Shown: positions 1 to 11,615 of the stretch, piece by piece
How the letters are laid out: every line of letters starts with the position of its first letter
How positions within the stretch are numbered: position 1 is the stretch's first letter
Assembly (NCBI RefSeq): GCF_001298265.1
Contig: NZ_LGSZ01000019.1
Coordinates: 62,001 to 126,000 of the forward strand
Length of the DNA stretch: 64,000 nt
DNA from: Allobosea vaviloviae
GTDB taxonomy: Bacteria; Pseudomonadota; Alphaproteobacteria; Rhizobiales; Beijerinckiaceae
Direction: 5' to 3'
The notes under the pieces: model-generated
The model's database searches: none
Seen by the model: only the letters and a program-made list of their open reading frames with translations
What the model was told of the DNA's origin: nothing
Program-made: the position numbers and the translations under genes

Positions 1-6
1 GTGAGC

Positions 7-9
7 CAT
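7..9 (-). other. possible start codon of a divergent gene running off the left edge
   Basis: On the minus strand an ATG lies at 9..7, preceded by a GAGG-type ribosome-binding sequence about 5 bases upstream. Only three codons are inside the window, so no product can be named. TetR regulators are often divergent from an efflux or enzyme operon, which would fit a leftward gene here. This is weak evidence. Confidence 0.2.
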
Positions 10-140
10 GGCTGCCTCGCGGATGGAGATGGGGTGTTGAGAACCGGAACGACGCGCCGGCGCGGGGGTTACCTTGCGAACCCTTTCCGGCCTAGCGTTG
101 AACAGCGGCGGCCGTCGCGGCCGCCCGAGAATGGACTGTT

Positions 141-152
141 TGGATAAATCCA
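141..152. promoter_or_regulatory. perfect palindrome upstream of the TetR gene, possible operator
   Basis: TGGAT-AA-ATCCA is a perfect inverted repeat 48 bases before the tetR-like start codon, embedded in a longer imperfect one (GACTG...CAGTC). TetR repressors usually bind such palindromes in their own promoter. The assignment to this regulator is inference from position. Confidence 0.35.
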
Positions 153-200
153 GTCTAGTCGGTATGGTGGCTCAGAGTCTGGAATTCGTCAAGACTGAGA

Positions 201-815
201 ATGAGCACGTCACGAGAAAGCTCCCCGGTTCCGCCGGATGAAGCCAGGACCCGCATCGAGCAGATCGCCGATGCAGCTCTTCGGCGGTTTGCGCGCTATG
301 GCTTCAAGCGAAGCTCGATGGACGACATTGCGCGCGAGGCCAGCCTCGCCAAGGCAACGATCTACCTGCATTTCAAGGGCAAGGACGATGTCTTCCGGGC
401 GATGATCGAGCGTTTCGCGGCTCAGATCGAAGCCCGATGCGCAGCGGTGATGGCGCAGCCCCTGCCCTTTCCCGACAAGCTCACGGCGCTGATGCTGGCC
501 TATTTCGCGACCGGCTATGCCGCCTTCGGAGATGGCGAGCACCTGCAGGAACTCAAGGCGCTGATGGCCAGCATCGCGCTGCGCGAATTGCAGGCGCTGG
601 AGCGGATCTTCACCGTCACCGCCACGGCCCTGCTGGCGCAGTCCGCCTCGTCAGGCGAGATCGCGCTGGGATCGCTCGAGCCGATCGGAATCGTCGAGAC
701 GCTGGTCCGCGCCGCCATCGGCGCGAAGATGGGGACGCCGCCCTCGCTGGAGACCTATGAGGCCAGGCTGCGTTTGGCGGCGGCGGTCGCGGCGCAGGCG
801 GTTGCGAAGCGGTAG
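201..815 (+). CDS. TetR/AcrR family transcriptional regulator
   Basis: This 204-residue protein is of usual TetR length. Residues about 17-63 form the helix-turn-helix domain: TRIEQIADAALRRF, then YGFKRSSMDDIAREASLAKA and TIYLHFKGKDDVFRAM, the canonical layout of the family. The C-terminal all-helical part would bind an inducer and dimerise; its ligand cannot be told from sequence. The gene is convergent with the dikinase gene on the right. A palindrome at 141-152 may be its operator. The family call is secure, the target is unknown. Confidence 0.9.
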   Translation: MSTSRESSPVPPDEARTRIEQIADAALRRFARYGFKRSSMDDIAREASLAKATIYLHFKGKDDVFRAMIERFAAQIEARCAAVMAQPLPFPDKLTALMLAYFATGYAAFGDGEHLQELKALMASIALRELQALERIFTVTATALLAQSASSGEIALGSLEPIGIVETLVRAAIGAKMGTPPSLETYEARLRLAAAVAAQAVAKR

Positions 816-861
816 TCCGACGTCTCGCATAGTCCGGTCCTGACGGCGGCCTGACGGCCGC

Positions 862-3549
<2,688 letters not shown>

Positions 3550-3887
3550 ATATGCCTCTTCATCCAGCCCGGCGCAGCAACGCCAGGGCGATCCAAAAGT
3601 TTCCGCGAAGCGTCGCCAAGCATGCCAGCGACGGGCTCCGGGTGCTCATGCCGAAAACTGCGGGAACAATCAATCAGCCAACAGGCAAAGACGCCGCCCT
3701 CTGCATCGCATCTGGGTCCGGCTGAGCTCTCATTCGCGCGTCACAGGCGACAGCCTTAGAAAGGGTATGCGCTGGTGCGCCTCGTGGGTCATCGAGCGAT
3801 ATCCGGCGACGGCAGTGCCGGCCTCGCGACTATCGCGCAATCCCACCAACTTTTCGACACGCTGCGCCCGCTGGATGCCACTTCGGT
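3550..3887. other. intergenic region between ppdK and the ycgN-like gene
   Basis: 338 bases without a supported gene. It must hold the leftward ppdK promoter and the end of the ycgN-like transcript. The short open frames here have no recognisable domain and mostly run antisense into the ycgN-like gene. No clear terminator or repeat was seen. Confidence 0.5.
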
Positions 3888-4382
3888 TCAGGGCCTTGCC
3901 ATCCGCGCCTTCTTGGGCCAGCGCAGCGGCCAGGCGACGATGCGGTCGGGCACGTCGTCGTCGGGCACGTCGTCCTCGCTGGCAAAGACGCGGTTGCGCA
4001 CCGCGACGCCGGCCTCGACCACCGTTTCAGGATCGCCCGAGACCAACGGATGCCACCAGGGCAGGTCGCGCCCCTCGGCGATGAGGCGATAGGCGCAGGT
4101 CGGCGGCAGCCAGGGCAGCGTGCGTACGTCATGGGGCGTCAACGTCACGCAATCGGGCACGATGGTGGAGCGGTTTTCGTAGTCCTTGCAGCGGCATGTG
4201 CCGGCATCGAACAGGCGGCAGCCGATATCGGTCGCCAGGATCGCGCCGGTATCCTCGTCCTGGAGTTTCACGAGGCAGCAGCGTCCGCAGCCGTCACAGA
4301 GCGATTCCCATTGCTCGCGGTTCATCGCCTCGAGCGAGGTGGTGCGCCAGAAAGGTTCGTCTCGATCTTGGTCGCGGGTCAT
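3888..4382 (-). CDS. YcgN/UPF0260-family cysteine cluster protein
   Basis: A 164-residue protein of the YkgJ/YcgN type (UPF0260), thought to bind an iron-sulfur or zinc centre through conserved cysteines. Visible cysteines are CDGCGRCC near residues 29-36, [15 protein letters not shown] and VPDCVTL, and then [20 protein letters not shown], which are the blocks expected in YcgN. The biochemical role of the family is not established. It stands alone, followed by a gap before the divergent penicillin-binding protein gene. Confidence 0.88.
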   Translation of the reverse strand: MTRDQDRDEPFWRTTSLEAMNREQWESLCDGCGRCCLVKLQDEDTGAILATDIGCRLFDAGTCRCKDYENRSTIVPDCVTLTPHDVRTLPWLPPTCAYRLIAEGRDLPWWHPLVSGDPETVVEAGVAVRNRVFASEDDVPDDDVPDRIVAWPLRWPKKARMARP

Positions 4383-4685
4383 GCCGCCTTATGCGCCGCG
4401 GCGGGCTGCGAGGGAAGCGCGGGGCGCCAGATCCTGGCATTCTGCGCGTCCGCATCCGCCGACCGGATTGCGCAGTAAGCGATGCGACGTACTAAAACGG
4501 GACAACCTCGCTGGCCCGAAATCTGCTGTCCACCATCGATCGGGCGGCGACCACTGACACCGCGACGAACAGCCATTATGTAATCAGGCGCCGCCGCATT
4601 TATGTTACCTAGGCGGCAAGAGCGCGGCAGGGCCATGTCGCCGTCTCATCGAGACGGCGACCCTCATCGGGATGCCAGGACGGCG

Positions 4686-6914
4686 ATGGAGTTCAGGAAG
4701 ACAGGCTGGGCGACCCGACTGAAGCGCTTTGCGCTGGCGGTCGATTCATGGGTCGATGCCGGGCTGTGGGGCGCGGCGCGGCGCGCCGGCGACACCTATG
4801 AACGCATTCGCAGCCTCACCGACCGGCTCACCGTCAGCGGCGGCCAGAGGCTCGCGGCGGAATTCGCCAGCGAGGGGCTGAATGTCGGTATCGTCGGCGC
4901 ATTCCTGATGCTCTCGCTGGCCATCCCCTCCTTCAACGAGGGGCGCGAGGAGGCCCTGAAGAACCAGGTCTTCGCCGTGACCTTCCTTGATCGCTACGGC
5001 GCCGAGCTCGGCCATCGCGGTGCGCGGCACGACGATTCGCTCAAGCTCGACCAGATGCCGGACCATCTCATCAAGGCCGTGCTGGCGACCGAGGACAGGC
5101 GCTTCTACGACCATTTCGGGATCGACGTCCTCGGCACGCTTCGCGCGGTGACAGTGAATGCACGGGCCTCGGGCGTGGTCCAGGGCGGCTCGTCGCTGAC
5201 GCAGCAGCTCGCCAAGAACCTGTTCCTGACCAATGAGCGCTCGCTCGACCGCAAGATCAAGGAAGCCTTCCTCGCGCTCTGGCTCGAAACGCGCCTGACC
5301 AAGAACGAGATCCTCAAGCTCTATCTCGACCGCGCCTATATGGGCGGCGGCACCTTCGGGGTCGCGGCGGCGGCGGATTACTATTTCGGCAAGTCGGTGA
5401 AGGACGTCTCGCTGGCGGAAGCCGCGATGCTGGCGGGTCTGTTCAAGGCGCCGACGAAATACGCCCCCCATGTCAACCTGCCGGCCGCCCGCGCGCGGGC
5501 CAACGACGTCCTGAACGCGATGGTCGACGCCGGCTTCATGACGGCGGGCCAGGTCGACAGCGCCAAGCGCAACCCGGCGACGCCGGTCGATCGGCGGCGT
5601 GATTCCAGCCCGGACTATTATCTCGACTGGGCCTTCGAGCAGGTGAAGGCGCTGGCCGACGACGGCAAGATCGGCGCCGACCGGGTGCTGACGGTGAAGA
5701 CACCGCATGATCCCGCCATCCAGGACCGCGCCGACGAGACGATCGAGTCGATCCTGCGCCAGCACGGGCCGGGCTACCGGGCCAAGCAGGCGGCGACCGC
5801 GATCATGGACCCGGACGGGGCCGTGCGCGCGCTTGTCGGCGGGCGCGACTATGGCGCGAGCCAGTTCAACCGCGCCACCGCGAGCCTGCGGCAACCCGGC
5901 TCGTCTTTCAAACCCTTCGTCTATGCGACGGCGCTGGCGGCGGGGCTCTACAAGCCCAACACGGTCGTCACCGACCGTCCGGTCTGCATCGGCAACTGGT
6001 GCCCCAACAATTACGGCCGCTCCTATGCCGGCTCGATGCCGCTCTATGTCGCGCTGGCCAAATCGATCAATACGACCCCGGTGCAGATGTCGATCGCCAT
6101 CGGCCAGGCCACCGGCGAAAGCCATGTCGCGCGCGCCGCGCGCATCGGCCGCATGAAGATCATCGAGACGAGCCGGGCCATGGGCCTGAACTCGCCGCTG
6201 ACCGACACCGTCTCGCTGCCGATCGGCGCGGCGGAGGTCACGGTGATCGACATGGCCGCCGGATATTCCGTCTTCGCCAATGGCGGCAAGCGCGCCAAGC
6301 CCTATGCCGCCATCGAGATCCACAACTCGCAGGGTGAGCCGATCTACCGCCACGACCGCGACGAGCCGGCGCCGGCCCAGGTCCTGAGCACCCAGGTCGC
6401 CCAGGACATGAACTTCATGCTGTCCAAGGTTCCCACCGAGGGCACGGGCCGCCGTGCCGCGCTGGAGGGCGTGGTCACCGCCGGCAAGACCGGCACCACC
6501 AACGGCTACAAGGACGCCTGGTATGTCGGCTATTCCGGCAACCTCGTCGGCGCGGTCTGGTTCGGCAACGACGATTCCTCCGAGACCGCCAACATGACCG
6601 GCGGCTCGCTGCCGGCCATGACCTGGAAGGAGATCATGCAGTTCGCCCATCAGGGTCTGGAGCTGAAGCCGATCCCCGGTGTCGCGCCGCCCGATCCGAA
6701 GACTGCGACCATCGCCAGGGCCAGCACTCCGTCGAACGCGACGGTCCCGGCGGCAGGGCCCGGTGCCGGTCACATGCCGCGCCAATCCTTCGAGGTGCTC
6801 TCTGCTGTCGGCGCGATGTTCAAGACGATCGAGCCCGCCCGCGTTGCCGGGCCGCGCCTGCAGGTGGGCATCCGTGAGGTCTCCGCGACAACAGGCGAGA
6901 CGCGGATTCGGTAG
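4686..6914 (+). CDS. class A penicillin-binding protein (transglycosylase/transpeptidase, PBP1 type)
   Basis: A bifunctional peptidoglycan polymerase and cross-linker anchored in the inner membrane. A single membrane segment (GIVGAFLMLSLAIPSF) is followed by the GT51 domain with EDRRFYDHFG (catalytic Glu near residue 136) and GGSSLTQQLAKNLF. The transpeptidase domain has the three penicillin-binding motifs: SSFK near residue 405, SIN in AKSINTTPV, and KTGTT near 601. The C-terminal tail is Pro/Ala rich. The frame is open from 4602; Met codons at 4602, 4635 and 4686 are possible. 4686 has AGGA close upstream and starts at the conserved basic segment MEFRKTGW. It is one of several PBP1-like paralogs usual in Hyphomicrobiales. 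Confidence 0.94.
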   Translation: MEFRKTGWATRLKRFALAVDSWVDAGLWGAARRAGDTYERIRSLTDRLTVSGGQRLAAEFASEGLNVGIVGAFLMLSLAIPSFNEGREEALKNQVFAVTFLDRYGAELGHRGARHDDSLKLDQMPDHLIKAVLATEDRRFYDHFGIDVLGTLRAVTVNARASGVVQGGSSLTQQLAKNLFLTNERSLDRKIKEAFLALWLETRLTKNEILKLYLDRAYMGGGTFGVAAAADYYFGKSVKDVSLAEAAMLAGLFKAPTKYAPHVNLPAARARANDVLNAMVDAGFMTAGQVDSAKRNPATPVDRRRDSSPDYYLDWAFEQVKALADDGKIGADRVLTVKTPHDPAIQDRADETIESILRQHGPGYRAKQAATAIMDPDGAVRALVGGRDYGASQFNRATASLRQPGSSFKPFVYATALAAGLYKPNTVVTDRPVCIGNWCPNNYGRSYAGSMPLYVALAKSINTTPVQMSIAIGQATGESHVARAARIGRMKIIETSRAMGLNSPLTDTVSLPIGAAEVTVIDMAAGYSVFANGGKRAKPYAAIEIHNSQGEPIYRHDRDEPAPAQVLSTQVAQDMNFMLSKVPTEGTGRRAALEGVVTAGKTGTTNGYKDAWYVGYSGNLVGAVWFGNDDSSETANMTGGSLPAMTWKEIMQFAHQGLELKPIPGVAPPDPKTATIARASTPSNATVPAAGPGAGHMPRQSFEVLSAVGAMFKTIEPARVAGPRLQVGIREVSATTGETRIR

Positions 6915-6938
6915 GGGTTCTGCTGGTTCGGCTTCAGT

Positions 6939-7325
6939 TCAGGGCTTCGGGAAGATGAGGGCGGAAATCTTCGCTCTGACGTCTGCGACGATCGCATCGG
7001 GCATTTTGCGGATCATCTCGGACTGCCGTTCGGCCCAGGACAGGCTTTTGACCTGATCGGAGAGGATCGCGCCGGTCACGCCGATCCCGTCGGGAACCAC
7101 CACCTCGAAGGGATAGCCTTTCACCTGGTTGGTGATGGGGCAGAGCACGCAAAGTCGCGTCTGCTGGTTGTATTTCTGCGGCGACAAGACAAGAGCCGGG
7201 CGCCGGCCAGCCTGCTCGCGGCCCGCCTGTGGATCAAAGCTGATCCAGATGACATCGCCTGCATCAGGACAGTACGGCTCAGCCGTACTCGTTGCCGACC
7301 GCAGAATGTGACTCAATCTCGCCAT
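6939..7325 (-). CDS. MazF/PemK-family endoribonuclease toxin
   Basis: The fold is clear from DAGDVIWISFDPQAGREQAG, then RRPALVLSPQKYNQ, CPITNQVKGYPFEV and GAILSDQVKSLSWAER, which match the MazF/PemK conserved blocks including the Arg, Thr and Ser regions of the active site. The family cleaves single-stranded mRNA. The first conserved residue (PDAGD) lies just after the stop of the upstream antitoxin gene, but the only good in-frame start codon is the ATG at 7325, which overlaps the antitoxin by 47 bases; a TTG 9 bases on is an alternative. It is translated downstream of its antitoxin as in most such pairs. Confidence 0.9.
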   Translation of the reverse strand: MARLSHILRSATSTAEPYCPDAGDVIWISFDPQAGREQAGRRPALVLSPQKYNQQTRLCVLCPITNQVKGYPFEVVVPDGIGVTGAILSDQVKSLSWAERQSEMIRKMPDAIVADVRAKISALIFPKP

Positions 7326-7521
7326 GCAGATTCGACTCGCTGATCCCGGCGAGCAAGTCTGCAAGATCGTAGTGCGGCTCGCTCATCGGCTTGATGACAA
7401 TGCAGCCATTCTCCACGGAAATATCTGCAATCGCACCCTCTCCAACGGAAATTTCCTGCGCGAAAGCCGCAGGAATCCGAATGGCAAGACTGTTACCCCA
7501 TTTCGAAAAGCGAGCGTTCAT
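7279..7521 (-). CDS. MazE/AbrB-type antitoxin
   Basis: An 80-residue protein beginning MNARFSKWGNSLAIRIPAAF, the standard SpoVT-AbrB swapped-hairpin DNA-binding domain of MazE antitoxins (KWGNSLAIRIP). The C-terminal part (EPHYDLADLLAGI) is the flexible toxin-neutralising tail. The start at 7521 has a GAGGAG ribosome-binding site; the open frame reaches further upstream without similarity. MazE normally represses its own promoter together with the toxin. Confidence 0.9.
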   Translation of the reverse strand: MNARFSKWGNSLAIRIPAAFAQEISVGEGAIADISVENGCIVIKPMSEPHYDLADLLAGISESNLHGEIESHSAVGNEYG

Positions 7522-7690
7522 GATGGTGCCACTCCTCACGCCTGCACGGCCTGTCGATACAACGAAGATACATGCAAACGGTACCGAGGCAAGTTGCAAG
7601 TTGGTTCAGTGGTGCTGTTGACGCGCTCCCGCCGGCTGGTTCAACTCCCGCGGCTGGCCCTGTCGTTGAGCCGGTTTTGAAAGTGAGGCC

Positions 7691-8266
7691 GTGCGCGTCT
7701 TCCATCTCGCCTATCTGATCGCGCTCGGCGCGGGGCTTGGCCTGACGTCCGCGCATTTCGCCGTGGCGGGCCGGCCGCTGCTCGGCATGGCCCAGATCGG
7801 TGCCTGGACGACCTGGCCGCGCAGCGGCGGCCGCGACATCGACCCCTATATGCGGGCCTATCTCGCGCGCGGCGTGCATCTGCCGCTGGGTGCCGGCGAA
7901 GGGCTGGAGCTGATCGCCGAGCGGGACGATGAAGGCGCGACGCTCGACGGACGCTGCCGCTATGCGCTGACCGGATCGACGCCGACGACGCGCGGCTGGA
8001 CGCTCAGCGTCACCGACGCGGACGGACGCCCGTTCAGCCTGCCGCTGGACCGTGGCGGATTCACCGATGCCGAGATCGTGCGCGACGAAAGCGGGAGCTT
8101 GCGCGTCGCCGCTGCGGCGACGCCGCAGACCGGCAACTGGCTGCCGCTGCCGACGAGCGGGCGCTTCCAGTTTCGCTTGCGGCTCTACGACACGCCGATC
8201 GCCACCCAGGCCGCGGAGACCCGGGCCGAGAGCCTGCCGCGCATCGAGCGGATCGACTGCCCATGA
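7691..8266 (+). CDS. DUF1214-domain envelope protein
   Basis: A 191-residue protein opening with an uncleaved or signal-type hydrophobic segment (FHLAYLIALGAGLGLTSA) after a GTG start. The rest fits DUF1214, a beta-rich domain normally found C-terminal to DUF1254: RCRYALTGSTPTTRGWTLSV and ADGRPFSLPLDRGGFT, then the ending GRFQFRLRLYDTP. Its stop overlaps the ATG of the DUF1254 gene, so the two domains that are fused in many bacteria are split into coupled genes, as usual in rhizobia. Biochemical function is unknown. Confidence 0.8.
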   Translation: MRVFHLAYLIALGAGLGLTSAHFAVAGRPLLGMAQIGAWTTWPRSGGRDIDPYMRAYLARGVHLPLGAGEGLELIAERDDEGATLDGRCRYALTGSTPTTRGWTLSVTDADGRPFSLPLDRGGFTDAEIVRDESGSLRVAAAATPQTGNWLPLPTSGRFQFRLRLYDTPIATQAAETRAESLPRIERIDCP

Positions 8267-8919
8267 GCGCCATCCGCCAGGACGCGACGGAGGATCTCGT
8301 CGCCCCGAAAGCCGATCTTCGGCTTAGCCAACACCGCCTGCCCCGGGGCGCGCGAATCGCCGCCGCCATCCGCCGCCTGCTGCTGACGACCATCGCCGGG
8401 GTCGTCCTCGCGGCCATCGTCCATATCGTGGCGATCCTGCTGATCCCGGTGCTGTCGGCCAGTGACGCCAACACCGCCTATCGCATGCTGGGAGCCAATG
8501 GGCGGGCCGAGCTCATTTCCGCCAGAGACGGACGCGGTCTGCCCCTGCCGCGGGAGTCCGATCCCGCGACGGTCACGGCGGTCTGCGGCTATGATCTGAC
8601 GGCCGGGCCGATGCGCGTCGTGGCGCGGGCCGGGACGCTGCCGCTGGGCCTGACGCTGCACCGGCGCGGCGGCGGCGTCGCCTACGCGATCACCGACCGG
8701 GCCGCCATCCGCGGCGTGGTCGAATTCGTGGTGATGACGGAAGAACAGCGTGACGAGCGCATCGCACGCGACGAGGAAGGCGAGGCGGCGCGCGAGTTGC
8801 GGGTGGTCTCCGAGACCGATCAGGGGCTGATCGTGGTGCGCGTGCTGGTGCCTCGCCCCTCCGACCGTGCCGATGCCGAGGCTTTGGCGAGCGGCGTCGC
8901 CTGCGGCATGGCCGACTGA
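8263..8919 (+). CDS. DUF1254-domain membrane protein
   Basis: 218 residues with a basic cytoplasmic N-terminus, one strong membrane helix (LLLTTIAGVVLAAIVHIVAI) at about 40-65 and an exported domain with DANTAYRMLGANGRAEL and TVTAVCGYDL, consistent with DUF1254. The ATG overlaps the stop of the upstream DUF1214 gene by 4 bases, so translation is probably coupled and the products likely work together at the cell envelope. No enzymatic motif is visible. Confidence 0.78.
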   Translation: MSAIRQDATEDLVAPKADLRLSQHRLPRGARIAAAIRRLLLTTIAGVVLAAIVHIVAILLIPVLSASDANTAYRMLGANGRAELISARDGRGLPLPRESDPATVTAVCGYDLTAGPMRVVARAGTLPLGLTLHRRGGGVAYAITDRAAIRGVVEFVVMTEEQRDERIARDEEGEAARELRVVSETDQGLIVVRVLVPRPSDRADAEALASGVACGMAD

Positions 8920-8935
8920 GACAAGGCGACCGGGC

Positions 8936-9739
8936 TCAGCCCTTGTAGACCACAGGGGGCTTCGCCCCCTCGACCGCGCCGTCCCCAAACACGCCGATCA
9001 GCGGCAGCTTGCAGAGCGGGCCGGCCTCGGCCTCCAACGCCATGATGGCGCGTTCGGCGCGGATCGCCTCGCGCGAGGGCATTTCGACGACGAGATTGGC
9101 GAGCGCGTAGCGGTAGCTCTCGAGCCGGAAGCCGACGCGCTCGCAGACCCAGAGAATCAGGCCTTCATTCTCGACGACGCGCGCATGGGCCGGATCGATC
9201 TGGCTCGGCGCGACATGGGGCGAGGCCTCGGCCGTGCGCATCCGCACCCTGTCGGCCGAGACCACCCGCATCGCATTGGCGCGGAACGGCCCGATCAACA
9301 GCCTGTCTGCGTTGGCGTCCTCGGCGAGGCGCGAATAGCGCGAGACCTGCGAGGCGTAAGAGCCCGAGGTCAGCGCGTTGAAATAATCGGAGACTGCGCT
9401 CGACTGCAGCTGTACGGGCAGAATCCGGGAATGGGCCAGGTCCGAGACGCGGCCCTGGAAGATGCTGCGCTCATGGCCGGGCATGATGAAGCGCCAGGCG
9501 CGATCGCGCAGTTGCTCCTCGTCATCGGTCATGCGGAAATGCGAGGCGGCCTCGCCGCGGAACGTCGCCGACCAGAAGCCGACCTGGGGCGCGACCAGCT
9601 GGCTGAAAACATCGGGCCGAGGGCGGCCGAAATCTCCAGGGCCGGCGCAGGCACCCAGCGCGAGGCAAAGCAGCAGCGCGGCCAGCCGGCCGCTCCGCCA
9701 CGGGGCGGTGCGTGGATCAGCAGCCGTTGCGAAGGTCAC
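8936..9739 (-). CDS. putative lipoprotein of unknown function
   Basis: The open frame extends to 10096, but that N-terminal part overlaps a better gene in another frame. The supported start is the GTG at 9739, which overlaps the stop codon of the upstream small gene (GTGA). From there a signal peptide (LAALLLCLALGAC) ends in a lipobox with Cys near residue 31, so the mature 237-residue protein should be lipid-anchored and periplasmic. Two cysteines in the C-terminal third (WVCERVG, GPLCKLP) may form a disulfide. I do not recognise the family. Confidence 0.7.
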   Translation of the reverse strand: MTFATAADPRTAPWRSGRLAALLLCLALGACAGPGDFGRPRPDVFSQLVAPQVGFWSATFRGEAASHFRMTDDEEQLRDRAWRFIMPGHERSIFQGRVSDLAHSRILPVQLQSSAVSDYFNALTSGSYASQVSRYSRLAEDANADRLLIGPFRANAMRVVSADRVRMRTAEASPHVAPSQIDPAHARVVENEGLILWVCERVGFRLESYRYALANLVVEMPSREAIRAERAIMALEAEAGPLCKLPLIGVFGDGAVEGAKPPVVYKG

Positions 9740-9972
9740 GCCGGCTGCCTGGCGTTGGTCGCCTTCCTGGACCGCTTGGGGCCGCCGGCGGGCGTCGACG
9801 TCAAGGGTCGGGACCGACGGCGCACCGCCGGCTCGGCTGCCGCCGCTTCGGCCTGCCGCTCGTAGCGAACACCGGTGAAGAACAGAATCGTCGCGGGCTC
9901 CTGCCGTGCAGCGGCGGAAGCTTCGGATGGTTGCGCCCGCCGACGGGGCGCTAGAGGGATGACGACGGCCAT
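9736..9972 (-). CDS. small basic protein, conserved in rhizobia-type genomes
   Basis: 78 residues from Met at 9972: MAVVIPLAPRRRAQPSE, a central PATILFFTGVRYER segment and a strongly basic tail (GGPKRSRKATNARQPA). I recall FFTGVRYER-like small proteins as common but uncharacterised in Hyphomicrobiales. The stop overlaps the GTG start of the lipoprotein gene, suggesting coupling. High Arg/Lys content suggests nucleic-acid or membrane-surface binding, which is inference. Confidence 0.6.
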   Translation of the reverse strand: MAVVIPLAPRRRAQPSEASAAARQEPATILFFTGVRYERQAEAAAAEPAVRRRSRPLTSTPAGGPKRSRKATNARQPA

Positions 9973-10116
9973 GATGCGCCTCCGTGTCTTGGCGCCTGGG
10001 TTTCGGTCGCGGGAGATCGCTCTTCCGATCAGCATCAGGCCTCGACATGGTTAACGCTCCCTTAAACGCTCGGGGATTACTCTCCGCTGGCGCCAAGAAT
10101 CACAGCCGAGTGTCCC

Positions 10117-11247
10117 ATGCCGTCGCGAATTTCCGCCGAACTCGCCCATCTCGCCCGCCTAGCGCGTGATGGCGGGCTCGATCTCAGCCAGGTCTCGCTG
10201 CGGGTGAAGGCCGACCTGCTGATGTCGACGCCGCATCCGGCGCCCGACGATCTCGCCGCATTCGCCGAGATGGCGGCGGCACTGGTTCCCGGCATCGACG
10301 AGGCGACGGCCGTCATCCTGGCGCGCAAGGTCGCGGGCTGGCGCCACGCCCCCGACGCCGTGCTCGAGGCGTTGCGTGCGCGCGGCGGCGCGGTCCTCGC
10401 AGCGCTGGTGCGCCACGGCATGCCGCTGCGCCCGACCGAGTTCGAATCTCTTGCCAGCCAGGCCGACGCCGCCCTGGCCAGCGCGCTGACGGGGCGGGCC
10501 GATCTCACCGCCACGGCAACGCTGATGCTGGTCGAACGCGGCGACCGGGCGATCGACTTTGCCCTGATGGCCAACACCGCCATCGACCTGCCCCGCGCCG
10601 CGCTCGACCTCCTGGTCGCCCGCTCGCGCGAGGATGCCGCCTATGCCCACCCGCTGCTGGCCCGCCGCGACATCTCGAGCACCGAAATCGCACCGCTCTT
10701 CCTGTTCGCCGGGCCGGATCGACGGCTCGCCATGCTGGATTCCCTGGCGGCGCTGGATTCGCTCAGCCCCACCGAGCGCCGCCAGCCGGTCTCGCACGAC
10801 GCCTTCATGGGCTGGCTCGCCATGGCCGCCGACGATCAGAACGGCGCGTTCGGGGCGCTCGCGAGCCATCTCGGTGGCGGGCAGGCCCTCGCCGGCGCAA
10901 TCGCGGCCGACCATTCGCGCGACCTCGCCGCGCTCGCCCTGACCGCGGCCGGGGCGAGCGTCGAGGATGCGACGCGCTTCCTGATCAGGCTTGGCGACGA
11001 GGCCGCCCATTCGGTGGAGCGTATCTTCGCCGTGGTCGCGCTGATGCGCTCGGTGCGACCGACGGTGGCGCTGCGGCTGGTGATGCAGGTCAGCGGCACG
11101 CCGATGCCGGCAACGACCCGCAAGGGCCAGCATCAGCCGGCGATGGATCCGAGCGGAACCCCAGCACGGATCGGGCCGGCTCGCCCGGAGAGCGCAATGA
11201 CCACCGACATTCTGCGCAAGCTTGGCGTGAGGCGCGAGCAGGGCTGA
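10117..11247 (+). CDS. DUF2336 domain-containing protein
   Basis: A 376-residue alpha-helical repeat-like protein. Blocks such as SRISAELAHLARLARDGGLD, then TVAATLMLVERGDR-like helices (here TATATLMLVERGDRAIDF) and DEAAHSVERIFAVVALMR fit DUF2336, a family confined largely to alphaproteobacteria and of unknown function. The gene is divergent from the small basic protein gene and convergent with the DUF1491 gene. Confidence 0.75.
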   Translation: MPSRISAELAHLARLARDGGLDLSQVSLRVKADLLMSTPHPAPDDLAAFAEMAAALVPGIDEATAVILARKVAGWRHAPDAVLEALRARGGAVLAALVRHGMPLRPTEFESLASQADAALASALTGRADLTATATLMLVERGDRAIDFALMANTAIDLPRAALDLLVARSREDAAYAHPLLARRDISSTEIAPLFLFAGPDRRLAMLDSLAALDSLSPTERRQPVSHDAFMGWLAMAADDQNGAFGALASHLGGGQALAGAIAADHSRDLAALALTAAGASVEDATRFLIRLGDEAAHSVERIFAVVALMRSVRPTVALRLVMQVSGTPMPATTRKGQHQPAMDPSGTPARIGPARPESAMTTDILRKLGVRREQG

Positions 11248-11270
11248 GCGCGCCGCAAAGCGGGCAGGCG

Positions 11271-11606
11271 CTATTCCGCGACGAGATCGAGCCGCGGATC
11301 ACCCTGCCGGTTCTCGATCTCGACGAGCCAGAGATCGGAATCGAAGCGCCGCTCGCGTTCGACACGCTCCTCGACACTGCCGGGATCGCTGTCGAGCACG
11401 AGTTGGAAGCGGCGGATGCCGTCATCCAGCGCCATGGATTGCGGCGCGGGGCCGTAAAGCGCCGCGGTGCCGTCGAGCCGGTCCAGCTTGACGAAGATCG
11501 CCCCGGCCTCGGCGGAGCCGCGCCGTCTCAGCACGGCGACGAGCCCGTCATGTCCGGCCTGCCTGAGATAGGCCGACACCCAGAACTCGCTGGTGAGACG
11601 CGCCAT
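11271..11606 (-). CDS. DUF1491 family protein
   Basis: 111 residues. MARLTSEFWVSAYLRQAGHD, GSAEAGAIFVKLDRLDG and SDLWLVEIENR are the recognisable DUF1491 blocks. The function is unknown. It is the last gene of a leftward run that starts with the sensor kinase at 14024 (kinase, membrane protein, DUF1491; gaps 15 and 9 bases), so it is probably co-transcribed with the kinase. Confidence 0.85.
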   Translation of the reverse strand: MARLTSEFWVSAYLRQAGHDGLVAVLRRRGSAEAGAIFVKLDRLDGTAALYGPAPQSMALDDGIRRFQLVLDSDPGSVEERVERERRFDSDLWLVEIENRQGDPRLDLVAE

Positions 11607-11615
11607 CGGCGCGGC

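Noticed and set aside
3767..4092. 105-codon plus-strand frames before and over the ycgN-like gene
   Set aside because: Arg/Ala-rich shadow frames with no start site or similarity; the opposite strand holds the cysteine-cluster gene.
4746..6785. 679-codon minus-strand open frame
   Set aside because: Antisense to the penicillin-binding protein gene, which has all its catalytic motifs; composition is typical of a shadow frame.
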